Of a stretch of 64,000 nucleotides of DNA, positions 28,414 through 37,892 are shown piece after piece. The notes beneath the pieces are model-generated. The model searched no databases, was not told where the DNA came from, and worked only from the letters and a program-made list of their open reading frames with translations. The stretch comes from Ectothiorhodospira shaposhnikovii. Lineage in GTDB: Bacteria; Pseudomonadota; Gammaproteobacteria; Ectothiorhodospirales; Ectothiorhodospiraceae. The stretch lies in assembly GCF_022227765.1 (NCBI RefSeq), contig NZ_JAJMLZ010000010.1:62001-126000 (forward strand), given 5' to 3'. The translations under genes and the position numbers were made by a program. Every line of letters starts with the position of its first letter. Position 1 is the first letter of the stretch.

Positions 28414-30507
28414 CTAACCCGTTTCCCTACCGACGGTGGCCACCACCCGGATCTGCTTGCTGTCCGGTATTTCCGTGTAGGCCAGGACATGGAGCCCGCG
28501 TACCGCCGAACGCAGCCAGCGGGACATCCAGGGCCGGATGTCCGGCGACACCACCAACACGGAAGGTTCGCCCGACATCTCCTGACGCTGGGAGGCCTCT
28601 GCGATGGAACGCTGCAGGCGTTCGGCCAGTCCGGGTTCGATCCCGAGTCCTGCGCCGCTGCCTCCCTGTGAGGATTTCTGCAATATCTGTTCCAACGCTG
28701 GATCAATGGCCAGCAAAGGCAGTTCCGATGCGGTTCCCACAATGTTTTGGACAATGGCCCGCGACAGGGAGACCCGGACCGCGGCCGTCAATGCGTCAGG
28801 ATCCTGACTCTTGGCACCATGCTCCGCCAATGTTTCGGCGATGGTGCGCATGTCCCGTACCGGGATCTGCTCCGCCAACAGGTTCTGCATCACCTTGAGC
28901 ACCACCCCCAGTGCCAGGGTCTTGGGCACCAGGTTTTCCACCAGCTTGGGTGAATGCTTGGCCAAGGTGTCCAGCAGGTGCTGGACCTCCTCGTGGCCCA
29001 GCAGTTCATGGGCATGGTCACGCAGGATCTGAGACAGATGGGTGGCAATCACCGTCCCCGCGTCCACCACCGTATAGCCCAGCCCCTGGGCCTCCTCCCG
29101 CTGCGCCGGATCGATCCAGAGCGCATCCAGACCGAAGGTCGGGTCCTTGGTGGGCGTCCCCTTCACCTGACCGAAGACCTGTCCGGGATTGATGGCCAGT
29201 TCTCGGTCCGGGAACACCTCGCCCTCCCCCGTGGTCACGCCCATCAGGGTGAGCCGATAGTGATTAGGCCCCAGGTCCAGGTTGTCGCGGATGTGCACCG
29301 GCTGAATCAGGAAACCCAGTTCCTGGGACAACTTGCGCCGCACGCCCTTGATCCGGGCCATCAGCTGCCCCCCCTGGGAACGGTCCACCAGCGGGATCAG
29401 GCGATATCCCACCTCCAGACCCACCAGATCCACCGGCGGCACGTCATCCCAGGTCAATTCCTTCATCTCCGGACTGGTGGGGGGCGGCGCCTCCTCATCC
29501 AGCGCCCGGGCCACGGCGGCCTCCTCGGCGACGCGCTGCTGGCTCATCAGGTAGGCGCCGGCGCCCATCAGGGCCCCCAGACTCAGAAACACCATATTTG
29601 GCATACCGGGCACCAGTCCCAGGGCACCAACGATGCCGCCCGCCACATAGAGGGCGCGGGGAGAACCGAACAACTGCTTGACGACCTGCTGGCCCATGTC
29701 CTGGGCGGTCGACACCCGGGTCACGATAATGGCCGTGGCCGATGACAGCACCAGCGAAGGAATCTGTGCCACCAGGCCGTCGCCGATGGTCAGCAGAACG
29801 TAGTTGGTGGCCGCATCCCCCACACTCATGCCGTGTTGCAGGGTACCGATCACCAAGCCACCGACGATGTTGATGAACAGGATCAGGATGCCGGCGATGG
29901 CATCCCCCCGGACAAACTTGCTGGCACCGTCCATGGAACCGTAGAAGTCGGCCTCCTGGGCCACCTCCTCCCGGCGCTTACGGGCCTCGTCCTGGGAGAT
30001 CAGCCCCGAGTTGAGATCGGCGTCGATGGCCATCTGCTTGCCGGGCATGGCATCCAGGGTGAAGCGGGCGCTCACTTCGGAGACACGGCCGGCGCCCTTG
30101 GTCACCACCACGAAGTTGATGATCACGAGGATGGCAAACACCACCAGGCCCACGGCGTAGTTGCCGCCCACCACGAAATCGCCGAAGGCCTGGATCACAT
30201 TGCCCGCCGCATCGGTGCCGGTATGTCCTTCCAGCAGGATGACCCGGGTCGAGGCCACATTCAGGGCCAGGCGCAGCAGGGTGGCCACCAGCAGTATGGT
30301 GGGGAACACCGCGAATTCCAGCGGGCGCGGGGTGTATACCGCCACCAGGATCACCACCAGGGAAAGGGCGATGTTGAAGGTGAACAGCAGATCCAGGGCC
30401 AGCGGCGGCAGCGGGATGACCATCATGGCCAGCAACGCCATCAGCAGCAACGGCGCTCCCAGCCCCATGCGGTTCACATTCTTCAGACTGTCTGCAAAGC
30501 TCGCCAT
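28414..30507 (-). CDS. flhA: Flagellar export gate protein FlhA
   Basis: This 697-residue protein has seven to eight transmembrane helices in the first about 320 residues, including the FHIPEP-family region (VNFVVVTKGAGRVSEVSARFTLDAMPGKQMAID). The soluble cytoplasmic domain that docks chaperone-substrate complexes follows. It forms the nonameric ring of the export gate. Its ATG follows the flhB stop without any gap. Confidence 0.96.
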   Translation of the reverse strand: MASFADSLKNVNRMGLGAPLLLMALLAMMVIPLPPLALDLLFTFNIALSLVVILVAVYTPRPLEFAVFPTILLVATLLRLALNVASTRVILLEGHTGTDAAGNVIQAFGDFVVGGNYAVGLVVFAILVIINFVVVTKGAGRVSEVSARFTLDAMPGKQMAIDADLNSGLISQDEARKRREEVAQEADFYGSMDGASKFVRGDAIAGILILFINIVGGLVIGTLQHGMSVGDAATNYVLLTIGDGLVAQIPSLVLSSATAIIVTRVSTAQDMGQQVVKQLFGSPRALYVAGGIVGALGLVPGMPNMVFLSLGALMGAGAYLMSQQRVAEEAAVARALDEEAPPPTSPEMKELTWDDVPPVDLVGLEVGYRLIPLVDRSQGGQLMARIKGVRRKLSQELGFLIQPVHIRDNLDLGPNHYRLTLMGVTTGEGEVFPDRELAINPGQVFGQVKGTPTKDPTFGLDALWIDPAQREEAQGLGYTVVDAGTVIATHLSQILRDHAHELLGHEEVQHLLDTLAKHSPKLVENLVPKTLALGVVLKVMQNLLAEQIPVRDMRTIAETLAEHGAKSQDPDALTAAVRVSLSRAIVQNIVGTASELPLLAIDPALEQILQKSSQGGSGAGLGIEPGLAERLQRSIAEASQRQEMSGEPSVLVVSPDIRPWMSRWLRSAVRGLHVLAYTEIPDSKQIRVVATVGRETG

Positions 30508-31665
30508 TTATGCATTCTCCGCAGGCGGCACATCACGTTTGAGAAACTCTTCCGGCACCGGCAGATCGGTAGGCGGTGTCGGCACCATCCCGCCTTCACG
30601 CAGCGCGGCACGCAACTGGTAGACATAGGCCAGCACCTGGGCCACGGCGACATAGAGTCCGGCGGGGATCTCCTGCTCCAGACGGGTGCTGTAGTACAGC
30701 GCCCGGGCCAGGGGCGGCGCCGACAGGAGGGTGACACCGGACTGTCTGGCCACCTCCCGGATCTCCCCCGCCACCAGATCCGCCCCCTTGGCCACCACCC
30801 GGGGCGCCCCGCCCTTCTGCTGGTCATACTTCAGGGCCACCGCAAAATGGGTCGGGTTGGTCACCACCACATCGGCCTTGGGCACCTCGGCCATCATGCG
30901 GCGCCGGGACACCTCGTACTGGAGCTGACGCACCTTGCTCTTGACCTCCGGCTTGCCTTCGGTCTCCTTGAACTCATCCTTGACCTCCTGCTTGGTCATG
31001 CGCAGCTGGCGCTGGTGATTCCACAACTGGAACGGCACATCAATCATGACCACCAGGATCAGGGCCACGCTCAGGGCGACGAAGGTCCAGGCGATCATGT
31101 AGCCGGCGCTCACCACGCCCGGCACCATCTCCTGCCCCCCCAACCCCAGCAGGCGATCGGAAAACTGCCAGAGGATGCCCATTGCCACCACCGCGATCAG
31201 GGAGAACTTGGCCAGGGTCTTGGCCAGTTCCATCAGTCCCTGGGGACCGAAGATGCGCTTGAGCCCCTTGATGGGGCTGAGCTTGTCCGGCTTGGGCTGG
31301 AGTCCCTTGAGACGAAAGCGCCCCCCGCCCATGACCACCGGCCCGGTGATGGCGGCAATCACCAGGACCAGGAACATGGGGGCTAGGATCATCAGTGCCT
31401 CGCCGATGCGTGCCTGCAGCGCCACCATCATGAAGGAGGGATCAAAGATGCGATCCCGATCGATGATCAGGCTATTTCGGATCAGGGCCTGGATATGATT
31501 GAGAAACGCTCCGCCGAACAGCAGCAAGGTGGTGGACCCGGTGAGCAGTACCAAGGTGGTGTTGAGTTCCTTGGAACTGGCCACCTGCCCTTTGTCCTGG
31601 GCGTCCCGCAGGCGTTTGGGCGTCGGTTGTTCTGTTTTTTCCTGTGAGGATTCATTCTCGGCCAT
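30508..31665 (-). CDS. flhB: Flagellar export switch protein FlhB
   Basis: This 385-residue protein has four transmembrane helices (about residues 30-210) and a cytoplasmic domain with the autocleavage motif NPTHFAVALKYD, followed by GAPRVVAKG and a LARALYYS region. Cleavage at Asn-Pro switches export from rod/hook to filament substrates with FliK. A shorter, cleavage-motif-lacking relative is at 15972-16280. It starts three bases after fliR. Confidence 0.96.
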   Translation of the reverse strand: MAENESSQEKTEQPTPKRLRDAQDKGQVASSKELNTTLVLLTGSTTLLLFGGAFLNHIQALIRNSLIIDRDRIFDPSFMMVALQARIGEALMILAPMFLVLVIAAITGPVVMGGGRFRLKGLQPKPDKLSPIKGLKRIFGPQGLMELAKTLAKFSLIAVVAMGILWQFSDRLLGLGGQEMVPGVVSAGYMIAWTFVALSVALILVVMIDVPFQLWNHQRQLRMTKQEVKDEFKETEGKPEVKSKVRQLQYEVSRRRMMAEVPKADVVVTNPTHFAVALKYDQQKGGAPRVVAKGADLVAGEIREVARQSGVTLLSAPPLARALYYSTRLEQEIPAGLYVAVAQVLAYVYQLRAALREGGMVPTPPTDLPVPEEFLKRDVPPAENA

Positions 31666-31668
31666 GGC

Positions 31669-32445
31669 CTAGCCTCCCAGGATGCGCTGGATGAGTCCGA
31701 ACCCGGCCATGGCCAGATCACGGATACGGGGTTCCAGGGTGGGCAGATTAAGCATGATGAGGACGAAACCCAGCATGATCATCATGGGAAAGCCCACCGC
31801 GAAGATGTTGAGTTGGGGCGAGGCCCGGGTGATCACGCCCATGGACAGGTTCACCATCAGCATGGCCGCCACGATGGGCAGCCCCACCAGCAAGGCCCCC
31901 ACGTACATGGCGGACCCGAAGCTCGCCACGCCCCAGAAATCCACCCGGGTCAGCCCATCGACACCGATGGGCATGAGGTAGAAGCTCTGCAACAACATGT
32001 CCAGCAGCGCGACATGGCCGTTCATGGCCAGGAACATCAGGGTACCCATGATCACGAAGAACTGGGACACCACCGGCACCTGGACCCCCATGGCGGGATC
32101 CACCATGGAGGCATAGCCCAGCCCCATGGACAGGGCGATGGACTCACCGGCCATGGTCAGGGCGCTCATGACCATCTGAAAGATGAACCCCATGGTCACC
32201 CCGATCAGCACCTGCTGGAGGGTGACGATCAACCCTTCCATGCTCAGGGGCTGCACGGCGGGCGCCGCCGGCAGCAGAGGAGCGATCAGCAGGGCCAGGA
32301 CCATGGCAAGGACCAGACGCACCCGCAACGGCACCGTCCCCGCGCCGAAGATCGGCGCCGCCATCAGCATCGCGCCGATGCGCACGAACGGCCACAGGAA
32401 GGCGGTGACCAGGGCGATGAGTTCGGTGTCGGTGAAATTGAACAT
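31669..32445 (-). CDS. fliR: Flagellar export gate protein FliR
   Basis: This 258-residue, highly hydrophobic protein has six predicted transmembrane segments and the SMGLGYASMVDP stretch characteristic of FliR/SctT. With FliP5 and FliQ4 it makes the helical export gate. It lies 12 bp after the fliQ stop. Confidence 0.95.
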   Translation of the reverse strand: MFNFTDTELIALVTAFLWPFVRIGAMLMAAPIFGAGTVPLRVRLVLAMVLALLIAPLLPAAPAVQPLSMEGLIVTLQQVLIGVTMGFIFQMVMSALTMAGESIALSMGLGYASMVDPAMGVQVPVVSQFFVIMGTLMFLAMNGHVALLDMLLQSFYLMPIGVDGLTRVDFWGVASFGSAMYVGALLVGLPIVAAMLMVNLSMGVITRASPQLNIFAVGFPMMIMLGFVLIMLNLPTLEPRIRDLAMAGFGLIQRILGG

Positions 32446-32457
32446 GACCGATGACGC

Positions 32458-32727
32458 CTACCCGATCAGCCCGGGGATGCTCTCATAGAGCCGCAGGCAG
32501 TAATCCACCAACAGATCCAGCATCCAGCCGCCGGCGATCACCAGGGCCGCAAACATGCCCAGCAGCTTGGGAATGAAGGACAGGGTCATTTCCTGGATCG
32601 AGGTGGCGGCCTGGATCATGCCAATGAACAGACCGATGGCCAGGGCGGTCAGCAGCACCGGCGCGGCGATCAGCACGATGACCCACACGGCCTGCTGCCC
32701 CACTTCCACCACGGTATCCGGCGTCAT
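32458..32727 (-). CDS. fliQ: Flagellar export gate protein FliQ
   Basis: This 89-residue protein has two transmembrane helices and the family motif QAATSIQEMTLSFIPK. The ATG at 32727 has GAGGAG seven bases upstream and gives the usual MTPDTVVE start; an ATG two codons earlier is too close to that site. Confidence 0.95.
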   Translation of the reverse strand: MTPDTVVEVGQQAVWVIVLIAAPVLLTALAIGLFIGMIQAATSIQEMTLSFIPKLLGMFAALVIAGGWMLDLLVDYCLRLYESIPGLIG

Positions 32728-32745
32728 CGGCATGCTCCTCGCGGT

Positions 32746-33495
32746 TCAGACAAAGAAACTGGTGGCCAGGGTGCTCATGATCATCGCCCAGCCGTCCACC
32801 AGCACGAACAGCATGATCTTGAACGGCAGGGAGATGATCAGCGGGGAGAGCATCATCATGCCCATGGACATGAGCACGCTGGCCACCACCAGGTCGATGA
32901 TCAGAAATGGAATCAGGATCAGGAAGCCGATCTGGAAGGCGGTCTTGAGTTCACTGGTGATGAACGAGGGTACCAGGACGGAAAAAGGTACATCCTCGGG
33001 TCCCTCGAAACCGTCATGCCCGGCAATGCGGGCAAACATGGCAATGTCCGTCTCCCGGGTCTGCTCCAGCATGAAGTCCCGCAGCGGCACCCAGGCCCGC
33101 TTGACCATCTCCTCCTGACCGATCTCCTCGGCCATGAAGGGCTGGATGGCCTGCTCGTTCACCGCCTGAAAGACCGGCGCCATGATGAAGAAGGTCAGGA
33201 AAAGGGCCAGTCCGATCAGGATCTGATTGGAAGGGGTCTGAGTGGTGCCGATGCCCTGGCGCAGGATCCCCAGCACGATAATGATCCGGGTGAAGGAGGT
33301 CATCATGATGAGGGCTGCCGGCAGCACGCTCATCAGGGTCATGAGGATCAGGATCTGCAGCGTGACCGAATAGGTCTGAGTACCGCCCGGATCCGTGTCC
33401 ACCGACAGCAGCGGGATACCGGCCTGCGCCATCACCGGAGCGGCCGGCCACAGGAGCAGCAGCAGCGCCAGGGGTGACAGCAGCAGCGCCCTCAT
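32746..33495 (-). CDS. fliP: Flagellar export gate protein FliP
   Basis: This 249-residue protein has a cleavable signal peptide (about residues 1-23), then four transmembrane helices and the FliP signature in [20 protein letters not shown] and the C-terminal [12 protein letters not shown]. It is the main gate component. Its start overlaps the fliO stop by ATGA. Confidence 0.96.
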   Translation of the reverse strand: MRALLLSPLALLLLLWPAAPVMAQAGIPLLSVDTDPGGTQTYSVTLQILILMTLMSVLPAALIMMTSFTRIIIVLGILRQGIGTTQTPSNQILIGLALFLTFFIMAPVFQAVNEQAIQPFMAEEIGQEEMVKRAWVPLRDFMLEQTRETDIAMFARIAGHDGFEGPEDVPFSVLVPSFITSELKTAFQIGFLILIPFLIIDLVVASVLMSMGMMMLSPLIISLPFKIMLFVLVDGWAMIMSTLATSFFV

Positions 33496-33947
33496 GACGT
33501 CCCTCCCTGCCGGCCCATGGCTTGACGCAGGCGCTCGGCAAAACCGCCGCCATGACGGCCCTGGGTCGCGACACCCTCCCCGGTCCGGACCGGCGCATCC
33601 AGGACATGCAGGGTCTGCACCCGGCCCGGCGCCACCCCCAGCAACAACTGGGTCTCGCCCACCTGGACCAGGACCATGCGCTCGCGGGCCCCCAGGGAGA
33701 CCGCACCGAGCACCCGCAGCTCTCCGGACACCCCGCTGTGCATGCCGCCCATGCGGCGCATCATGAAGCCCAGCAACAGGATGGCGAAGATCACCAGGAT
33801 CAGGCCCATCACCAGTTGTCCCAGATAGGCAGCGCCATCCCCCGTGATGCCCGGTCCGGGCACCCCCCCTCCCGACTCACCCGCCGACACGGCCAGGGGC
33901 ATGAGCAGAAGCAGCACCACACCGATGAAGGGCTTGAGTAGGGACAT
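33492..33947 (-). CDS. fliO: Flagellar protein FliO
   Basis: This protein of about 151 residues has an N-terminal signal-like hydrophobic segment, a short Gly-rich periplasmic stretch, one transmembrane helix (about residues 40-60) and a cytoplasmic domain with [22 protein letters not shown]. It helps assemble the FliP ring. The ATG at 33947 has GAGG seven bases upstream and is preferred over the GTG at 33959. Confidence 0.9.
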   Translation of the reverse strand: MSLLKPFIGVVLLLLMPLAVSAGESGGGVPGPGITGDGAAYLGQLVMGLILVIFAILLLGFMMRRMGGMHSGVSGELRVLGAVSLGARERMVLVQVGETQLLLGVAPGRVQTLHVLDAPVRTGEGVATQGRHGGGFAERLRQAMGRQGGTS

Positions 33948-33955
33948 GGGACGCC

Positions 33956-34486
33956 TCACTTGAGCTTGCGAACCCGTTCCGCCGGGCTGATCACGTCGGT
34001 CAGGCGGATACCGAACTTCTCGTTCACCACCACCACCTCGCCATGGGCCACCAGGGTGCCGTTGACCATCACGTCCAGGGGTTCTCCGGCCAGGCGATCC
34101 AGTTCCACCACGGAACCCTGGTTGAGCTGCAGCAGGTTACGGATGGGGATCCTGGTCCGCCCGATTTCCATGGAGATGGTCACGGGCACATCCAGGATCA
34201 CACCCAGGTTGACCTCGGCACCGCCCTCGGCACCCCGACCGGGGGTGGCTTCGGCACCCAGATCCTCAAAGGACATTCTGGGCGTGGGATCCTTCCAGGC
34301 ATTACCCTTGTTGGCGGCCTCGCCACTCGCGGCACCGCCTGCATCCTGTGCGCCCCCGGCGGCCTCATCGGCGGCCGGGGCACTCCCTCCGGCCTTCTGG
34401 TCCGCCTCGGCCTGTTCGGCCAGGGCCGCCGCCCAGATATCCTCTTCTTCGGCTTCGGGTTTGTTGTCCTGATCTTTGTCACTCAT
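33956..34486 (-). CDS. fliN: Flagellar motor switch protein FliN
   Basis: This protein of about 176 residues has an acidic, Ala/Gly-rich N-terminal extension (about residues 1-85) and the C-terminal SpoA domain with ILDVPVTISMEIGRTRIPIRNLL and GEVVVVNEKFGIRLTDVISP. It forms the lower switch C-ring. The extension is longer than in E. coli FliN (137 residues). The ATG at 34486 has GAGGA upstream; a longer reading reaches 34510 and overlaps fliM. Confidence 0.94.
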   Translation of the reverse strand: MSDKDQDNKPEAEEEDIWAAALAEQAEADQKAGGSAPAADEAAGGAQDAGGAASGEAANKGNAWKDPTPRMSFEDLGAEATPGRGAEGGAEVNLGVILDVPVTISMEIGRTRIPIRNLLQLNQGSVVELDRLAGEPLDVMVNGTLVAHGEVVVVNEKFGIRLTDVISPAERVRKLK

Positions 34487-34506
34487 GGAGGTCATCCTCG
34501 CTGTAT

Positions 34507-35487
34507 TCATTCACTGAGCCGGATCGGCCCGGTAATCTTGATGGCATTGAAACCGTCCGACGTGCCGAAACGACCGCGAAACACGGGGATGCCCTCGGCC
34601 CGGATCGTGACTTCCTCGGGAATTTCCACCGGAATGATGTCACCGGGCTTGAGGTTGATCATGTCGGCCACGGTGAGCTCGGTCTCCGTCAGCTTGGCGG
34701 TGAGTTCCACCTGCACCATCTTGAGTTCCTCGCGCAGAGCCTTGACCCAGCGGTCATCCACGTCCGCCCGATCGCTCTGCAACCCCGTGTCCAGCTGTTC
34801 ACGGATGGGCTCGATCATGGAATACGGCATGGTCACGTGCATTTCACCGCCACCGCCGTCCAGTTCCACGTGAAAGGAGCAGACCACCACCACCTCGGTG
34901 GGGCTGACGATATTGGCGAACTGGGGATTGACCTCGGAGCGGTTGTATTCAAAGTCCAGATCCATCACCGGTGCCCAGGCCTTTTTCAGATCCGTAAAGG
35001 ACTGGTCCAGCAACATGCGGATCACCCGCAGTTCCGTCGGGGTGAACTCCCGCCCTTCGATCTTGGCGTGATAGCGACCGTCCCCGCCGAAGAAATTGTC
35101 CACCAGGATGAACACCAGCTTGGGGTCGAGCACGAACAGTGCGGTACCCCGCAGCGGCCGGACCCGGACCATGTTGAGGCTGGTGGGCACATACAGGGAG
35201 TGCACGTATTCCCCGAACTTCATCATCTTGACCCCGCCCACGGAAATCTCCGCCGAGCGACGCAGGAGTTCGAACAGCCCGATGCGCATGTAACGGGCAA
35301 AGCGCTCGTTGATCATCTCCAGGGTGGGCATGCGCCCCCGGACGATACGATCCTGGGTGGTCAGGTCGTATTCCCTGGCCACGCCATCGTGAGCGAGCAA
35401 CTGATCCTCGGTCTCCACCGCACCGCTGTCCACCCCGTGCAGCAGGGCATCAATCTCGTCCTGGGAAAGAAGATCACTGGTGGCCAT
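34507..35487 (-). CDS. fliM: Flagellar motor switch protein FliM
   Basis: This 326-residue protein starts MATSDLLSQDEIDALLHGV, the CheY-P binding helix, followed by the CheC-like middle domain and a C-terminal SpoA domain. It reverses the motor when CheY-P binds. It lies 9 bp after the fliL stop. Confidence 0.96.
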   Translation of the reverse strand: MATSDLLSQDEIDALLHGVDSGAVETEDQLLAHDGVAREYDLTTQDRIVRGRMPTLEMINERFARYMRIGLFELLRRSAEISVGGVKMMKFGEYVHSLYVPTSLNMVRVRPLRGTALFVLDPKLVFILVDNFFGGDGRYHAKIEGREFTPTELRVIRMLLDQSFTDLKKAWAPVMDLDFEYNRSEVNPQFANIVSPTEVVVVCSFHVELDGGGGEMHVTMPYSMIEPIREQLDTGLQSDRADVDDRWVKALREELKMVQVELTAKLTETELTVADMINLKPGDIIPVEIPEEVTIRAEGIPVFRGRFGTSDGFNAIKITGPIRLSE

Positions 35488-35496
35488 CACTCTGCC

Positions 35497-35994
35497 TCAC
35501 TGCATCACAAGACTGTTGAAGTACACCGCTTCCACCTGGGTGCGTTCTCCCCGCGTGCCCAGCACGTTGATCACTTCCTCCAGCACTTCGGCGCGAACCT
35601 GTTCCTTGCCTGCCTCGGTGATCAGATCGTCATAGGTCTTGTTGCCGATGAGGATCATCAGGTTATTGCGGATGACCGGCATGTGGCGGTTCACCCCGTC
35701 CAGCACGGCCTGATCCCGCGCCATGACCACGATGCCCACCTGCACGAAGCGTATCCGGCCCGAGCCCTGGAAATTCACCACCAGCGGAGGGTCCAGAGGC
35801 AGATAAATGGCCGGCCGCACCGGCTCCGGACGATCCTGCCCCGGCTCGCTACCGCCCAGCAGATACCAGGCAATCCCGCCGCCGGCCCCGGCGGCCACCA
35901 AGGTGGTCAGCAGAATGATCACTATCAGCTTCAGCATGCCGCCCTTGCCCTTGGTGGGCTTGGGGGCGGCGGTTTTTTCAGGTTTTTTGGCCAT
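35497..35994 (-). CDS. fliL: Flagellar basal body-associated protein FliL
   Basis: This 165-residue protein has a Lys/Pro-rich cytoplasmic start, one transmembrane helix (about residues 20-42) and a periplasmic FliL domain with FVQVGIVVMARD. It surrounds and supports the stators. It is the first gene of fliLMNOPQR-flhBA and has a sigma-54 promoter 33 bp upstream. Confidence 0.94.
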   Translation of the reverse strand: MAKKPEKTAAPKPTKGKGGMLKLIVIILLTTLVAAGAGGGIAWYLLGGSEPGQDRPEPVRPAIYLPLDPPLVVNFQGSGRIRFVQVGIVVMARDQAVLDGVNRHMPVIRNNLMILIGNKTYDDLITEAGKEQVRAEVLEEVINVLGTRGERTQVEAVYFNSLVMQ

Positions 35995-36026
35995 GACTGC
36001 CTGGGCCTCCGTTTTTCATGGAAAGA

Positions 36027-36042
36027 AGCAACACCCGTGCCA
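36027..36042 (-). promoter_or_regulatory. Sigma-54 promoter of the fliL operon
   Basis: The minus strand reads TGGCACGGGTGTTGCT, a full match to the sigma-54 consensus TGGCACG-N4-TTGCW with GG at -24 and GC at -12. Transcription would start near 36015, about 20 bases before fliL. The rest of the 285-bp gap up to the fliK stop has no gene; it holds a GC-rich hairpin near 36211-36232. Confidence 0.88.
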
Positions 36043-36279
36043 GATAAAAAAGAAACACAAAGTGCCATAAAATCAATTACCTGAGAACCAGGAACACCAG
36101 GACGTGACGAAATATTGACGACCGACGACAGCCACGGGACGACGGGCCGACACGGCCCGCCGGAAAGGCAAGGTGTACAGGGAGGGAATTATACGGTGGT
36201 CGGACAGGAGACGCCGCCCCGAAGAGGCGCGGCATCGACGACGGCACCTTCCGCGGCCGCTAGAGGCCGGGAAAGGTGA

Positions 36280-37356
36280 TCAGGCATAGGCATCCAGAAG
36301 GCCGGTACCGTTCGGATCGGCGGCGCCCGCGGTCCCGTCTCCGGCGACACGCGGATCGACACCGTCGGGATCATCCGGACGCAATCCGGCCTCGTCCCGA
36401 GCCATCTCGTCCTGTCCGCCGGCCTCGCGACCGGAAACATCCACATCACCCAACTGCACGCCGCTGTCGGCAAACATCTCCCGCAGCCTGGGCATGGCGG
36501 CATCCAGTGCCTCGCGGGCCTGGGGATGATGGGCCAGGAACTGAATATTGGCACGATCGCCCTCCATGGTGATGCGCACCTCCAGCGGCCCCAGGTGGGG
36601 TGGGCTCAACCTCAGTTCCGCCCCCTGCATGTTCTGGTTCACCATCCACAGGACCCGGCTGCCCACCGCCTGCCCCCAGTTGGGGCGTGACATCGGCACG
36701 TCCACATCCAGGGCACGCAGGGGGAGGGGCTGCGTCGGGGAATGGGGCTGGGCCTGACCGGCAGGCAATGTCTCGGCACTGGTCGGCGCCAGGGGAGCGG
36801 CCGCGTCACGCCCGCCCTCCCCGCCCAACCGGGCCACCAGGGCATGCAACGCCTGAGGCATGATCGGGCTCCCGTCCTGTTGTGCCGCTCCCGCGCCCTG
36901 CTGCCCGTGCAACACCTGGGTCAACGCCGCCGTCAGCGCGGTGAGCCCGCCCCCTTCCGGGCGACGATCCCCCCCGGGATTGAAGGATTCCCCGGCAATT
37001 CCCGGCAATCCCCGGCCCGTCTCGGCCAGTTGCTGCCATGCCGCCAGCAGGGAGGCCATTGCGGTATCGTCCCCCTCCTGCCGCAGATCCTCCAGGGTGA
37101 TGCCGGCCTCATCCATGAGCCGAGCCAGCCAGTCGGGCGGGAAAATCATCGCCGTCGGATCCTGCGCCAGCAAGGCATCCAGGGCCACGGACTGCATCGG
37201 GTCCGGATGGCCGCCCGTCAGCTGCTGCAACTGTCCCAGCAGGCTCAGGTGAAAATCGGCGCCCTCCCCGGTCAGGGCAGCGACAGGACTGCGCGAATCC
37301 CCCCCCAGGGCAGGCAGGGCGTTCAGTGCAGAAAAGGGCATGAATGACATGTTCAT
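36280..37356 (-). CDS. fliK: Flagellar hook-length control protein FliK
   Basis: This protein of about 358 residues has a variable Gly/Gln-rich N-terminal ruler part and a C-terminal Flg_hook domain (about 245-330) with LRLSPPHLGPLEVRITMEGDRANIQF, followed by an acidic tail. It measures hook length and signals FlhB. The ATG at 37356 (or 37350) was chosen; a frame running to 37575 would overlap fliJ and the sigma-54 promoter. It is transcribed from its own sigma-54 promoter. Confidence 0.9.
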   Translation of the reverse strand: MNMSFMPFSALNALPALGGDSRSPVAALTGEGADFHLSLLGQLQQLTGGHPDPMQSVALDALLAQDPTAMIFPPDWLARLMDEAGITLEDLRQEGDDTAMASLLAAWQQLAETGRGLPGIAGESFNPGGDRRPEGGGLTALTAALTQVLHGQQGAGAAQQDGSPIMPQALHALVARLGGEGGRDAAAPLAPTSAETLPAGQAQPHSPTQPLPLRALDVDVPMSRPNWGQAVGSRVLWMVNQNMQGAELRLSPPHLGPLEVRITMEGDRANIQFLAHHPQAREALDAAMPRLREMFADSGVQLGDVDVSGREAGGQDEMARDEAGLRPDDPDGVDPRVAGDGTAGAADPNGTGLLDAYA

Positions 37357-37406
37357 GGCCAGACCCTCGACAGTATCAGGTGAGTCCCGAAATGATGATA
37401 AACGTT

Positions 37407-37422
37407 TGCAATATACGGGCCA
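37407..37422 (-). promoter_or_regulatory. Sigma-54 promoter of fliK
   Basis: The minus strand reads TGGCCCGTATATTGCA, which differs from the consensus TGGCACG-N4-TTGCW only at the fifth base and keeps GG (-24) and GC (-12) with correct spacing. It starts five bases past the fliJ stop and 50 bp before the fliK start. Confidence 0.75.
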
Positions 37423-37426
37423 GGAA

Positions 37427-37867
37427 TCACTCGATGTCATGTCGCCGGCGACCGTTACGGTCGTCCTGCTCCGCCTGTTCCCGTCGGTCCTGCGCCCTGC
37501 GCTCTTCGTGCTGGAACTGTTCGACCACACGATTGAGGGCCTCGGTCTTGCCCCGGGCCTCCACCCAACGCCCACGGCTCATTTCCAGTTCGCGCCGAGC
37601 GGCGGCCACCAGCCTCGCCTGCTGTTCGATCGCTTCATTGAGACGGTGCAGAAACAGGCGGTAGTCCCGCACCGACATGCCGGTCATGCCCACCCCGCTT
37701 TGGGACTCGAAGCGCTGGGCATACTCGTCACGGTAGCTGCTCAGCTCCTCCAGACGCGCGACGCGCTCTTCCAGGGCCTGCTGTGATTGACCCAGGCGCT
37801 GTGCGGCCAGTTGCTGGCGGTTATCCGCCACCTGTACCACGGGTTCCATGCGTTTGGATCGATTCAT
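37427..37867 (-). CDS. fliJ: Flagellar export chaperone FliJ
   Basis: This 146-residue, highly charged coiled-coil protein belongs to the FliJ family (RLEELSSYRDEYAQRF stretch). It connects the FliI ATPase to FlhA. An AGAGGTAGG ribosome site precedes the ATG at 37867. It is the last gene of the fliE-fliJ group. Confidence 0.9.
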   Translation of the reverse strand: MNRSKRMEPVVQVADNRQQLAAQRLGQSQQALEERVARLEELSSYRDEYAQRFESQSGVGMTGMSVRDYRLFLHRLNEAIEQQARLVAAARRELEMSRGRWVEARGKTEALNRVVEQFQHEERRAQDRREQAEQDDRNGRRRHDIE

Positions 37868-37892
37868 GACCTACCTCTCTGGTTACAGCCCA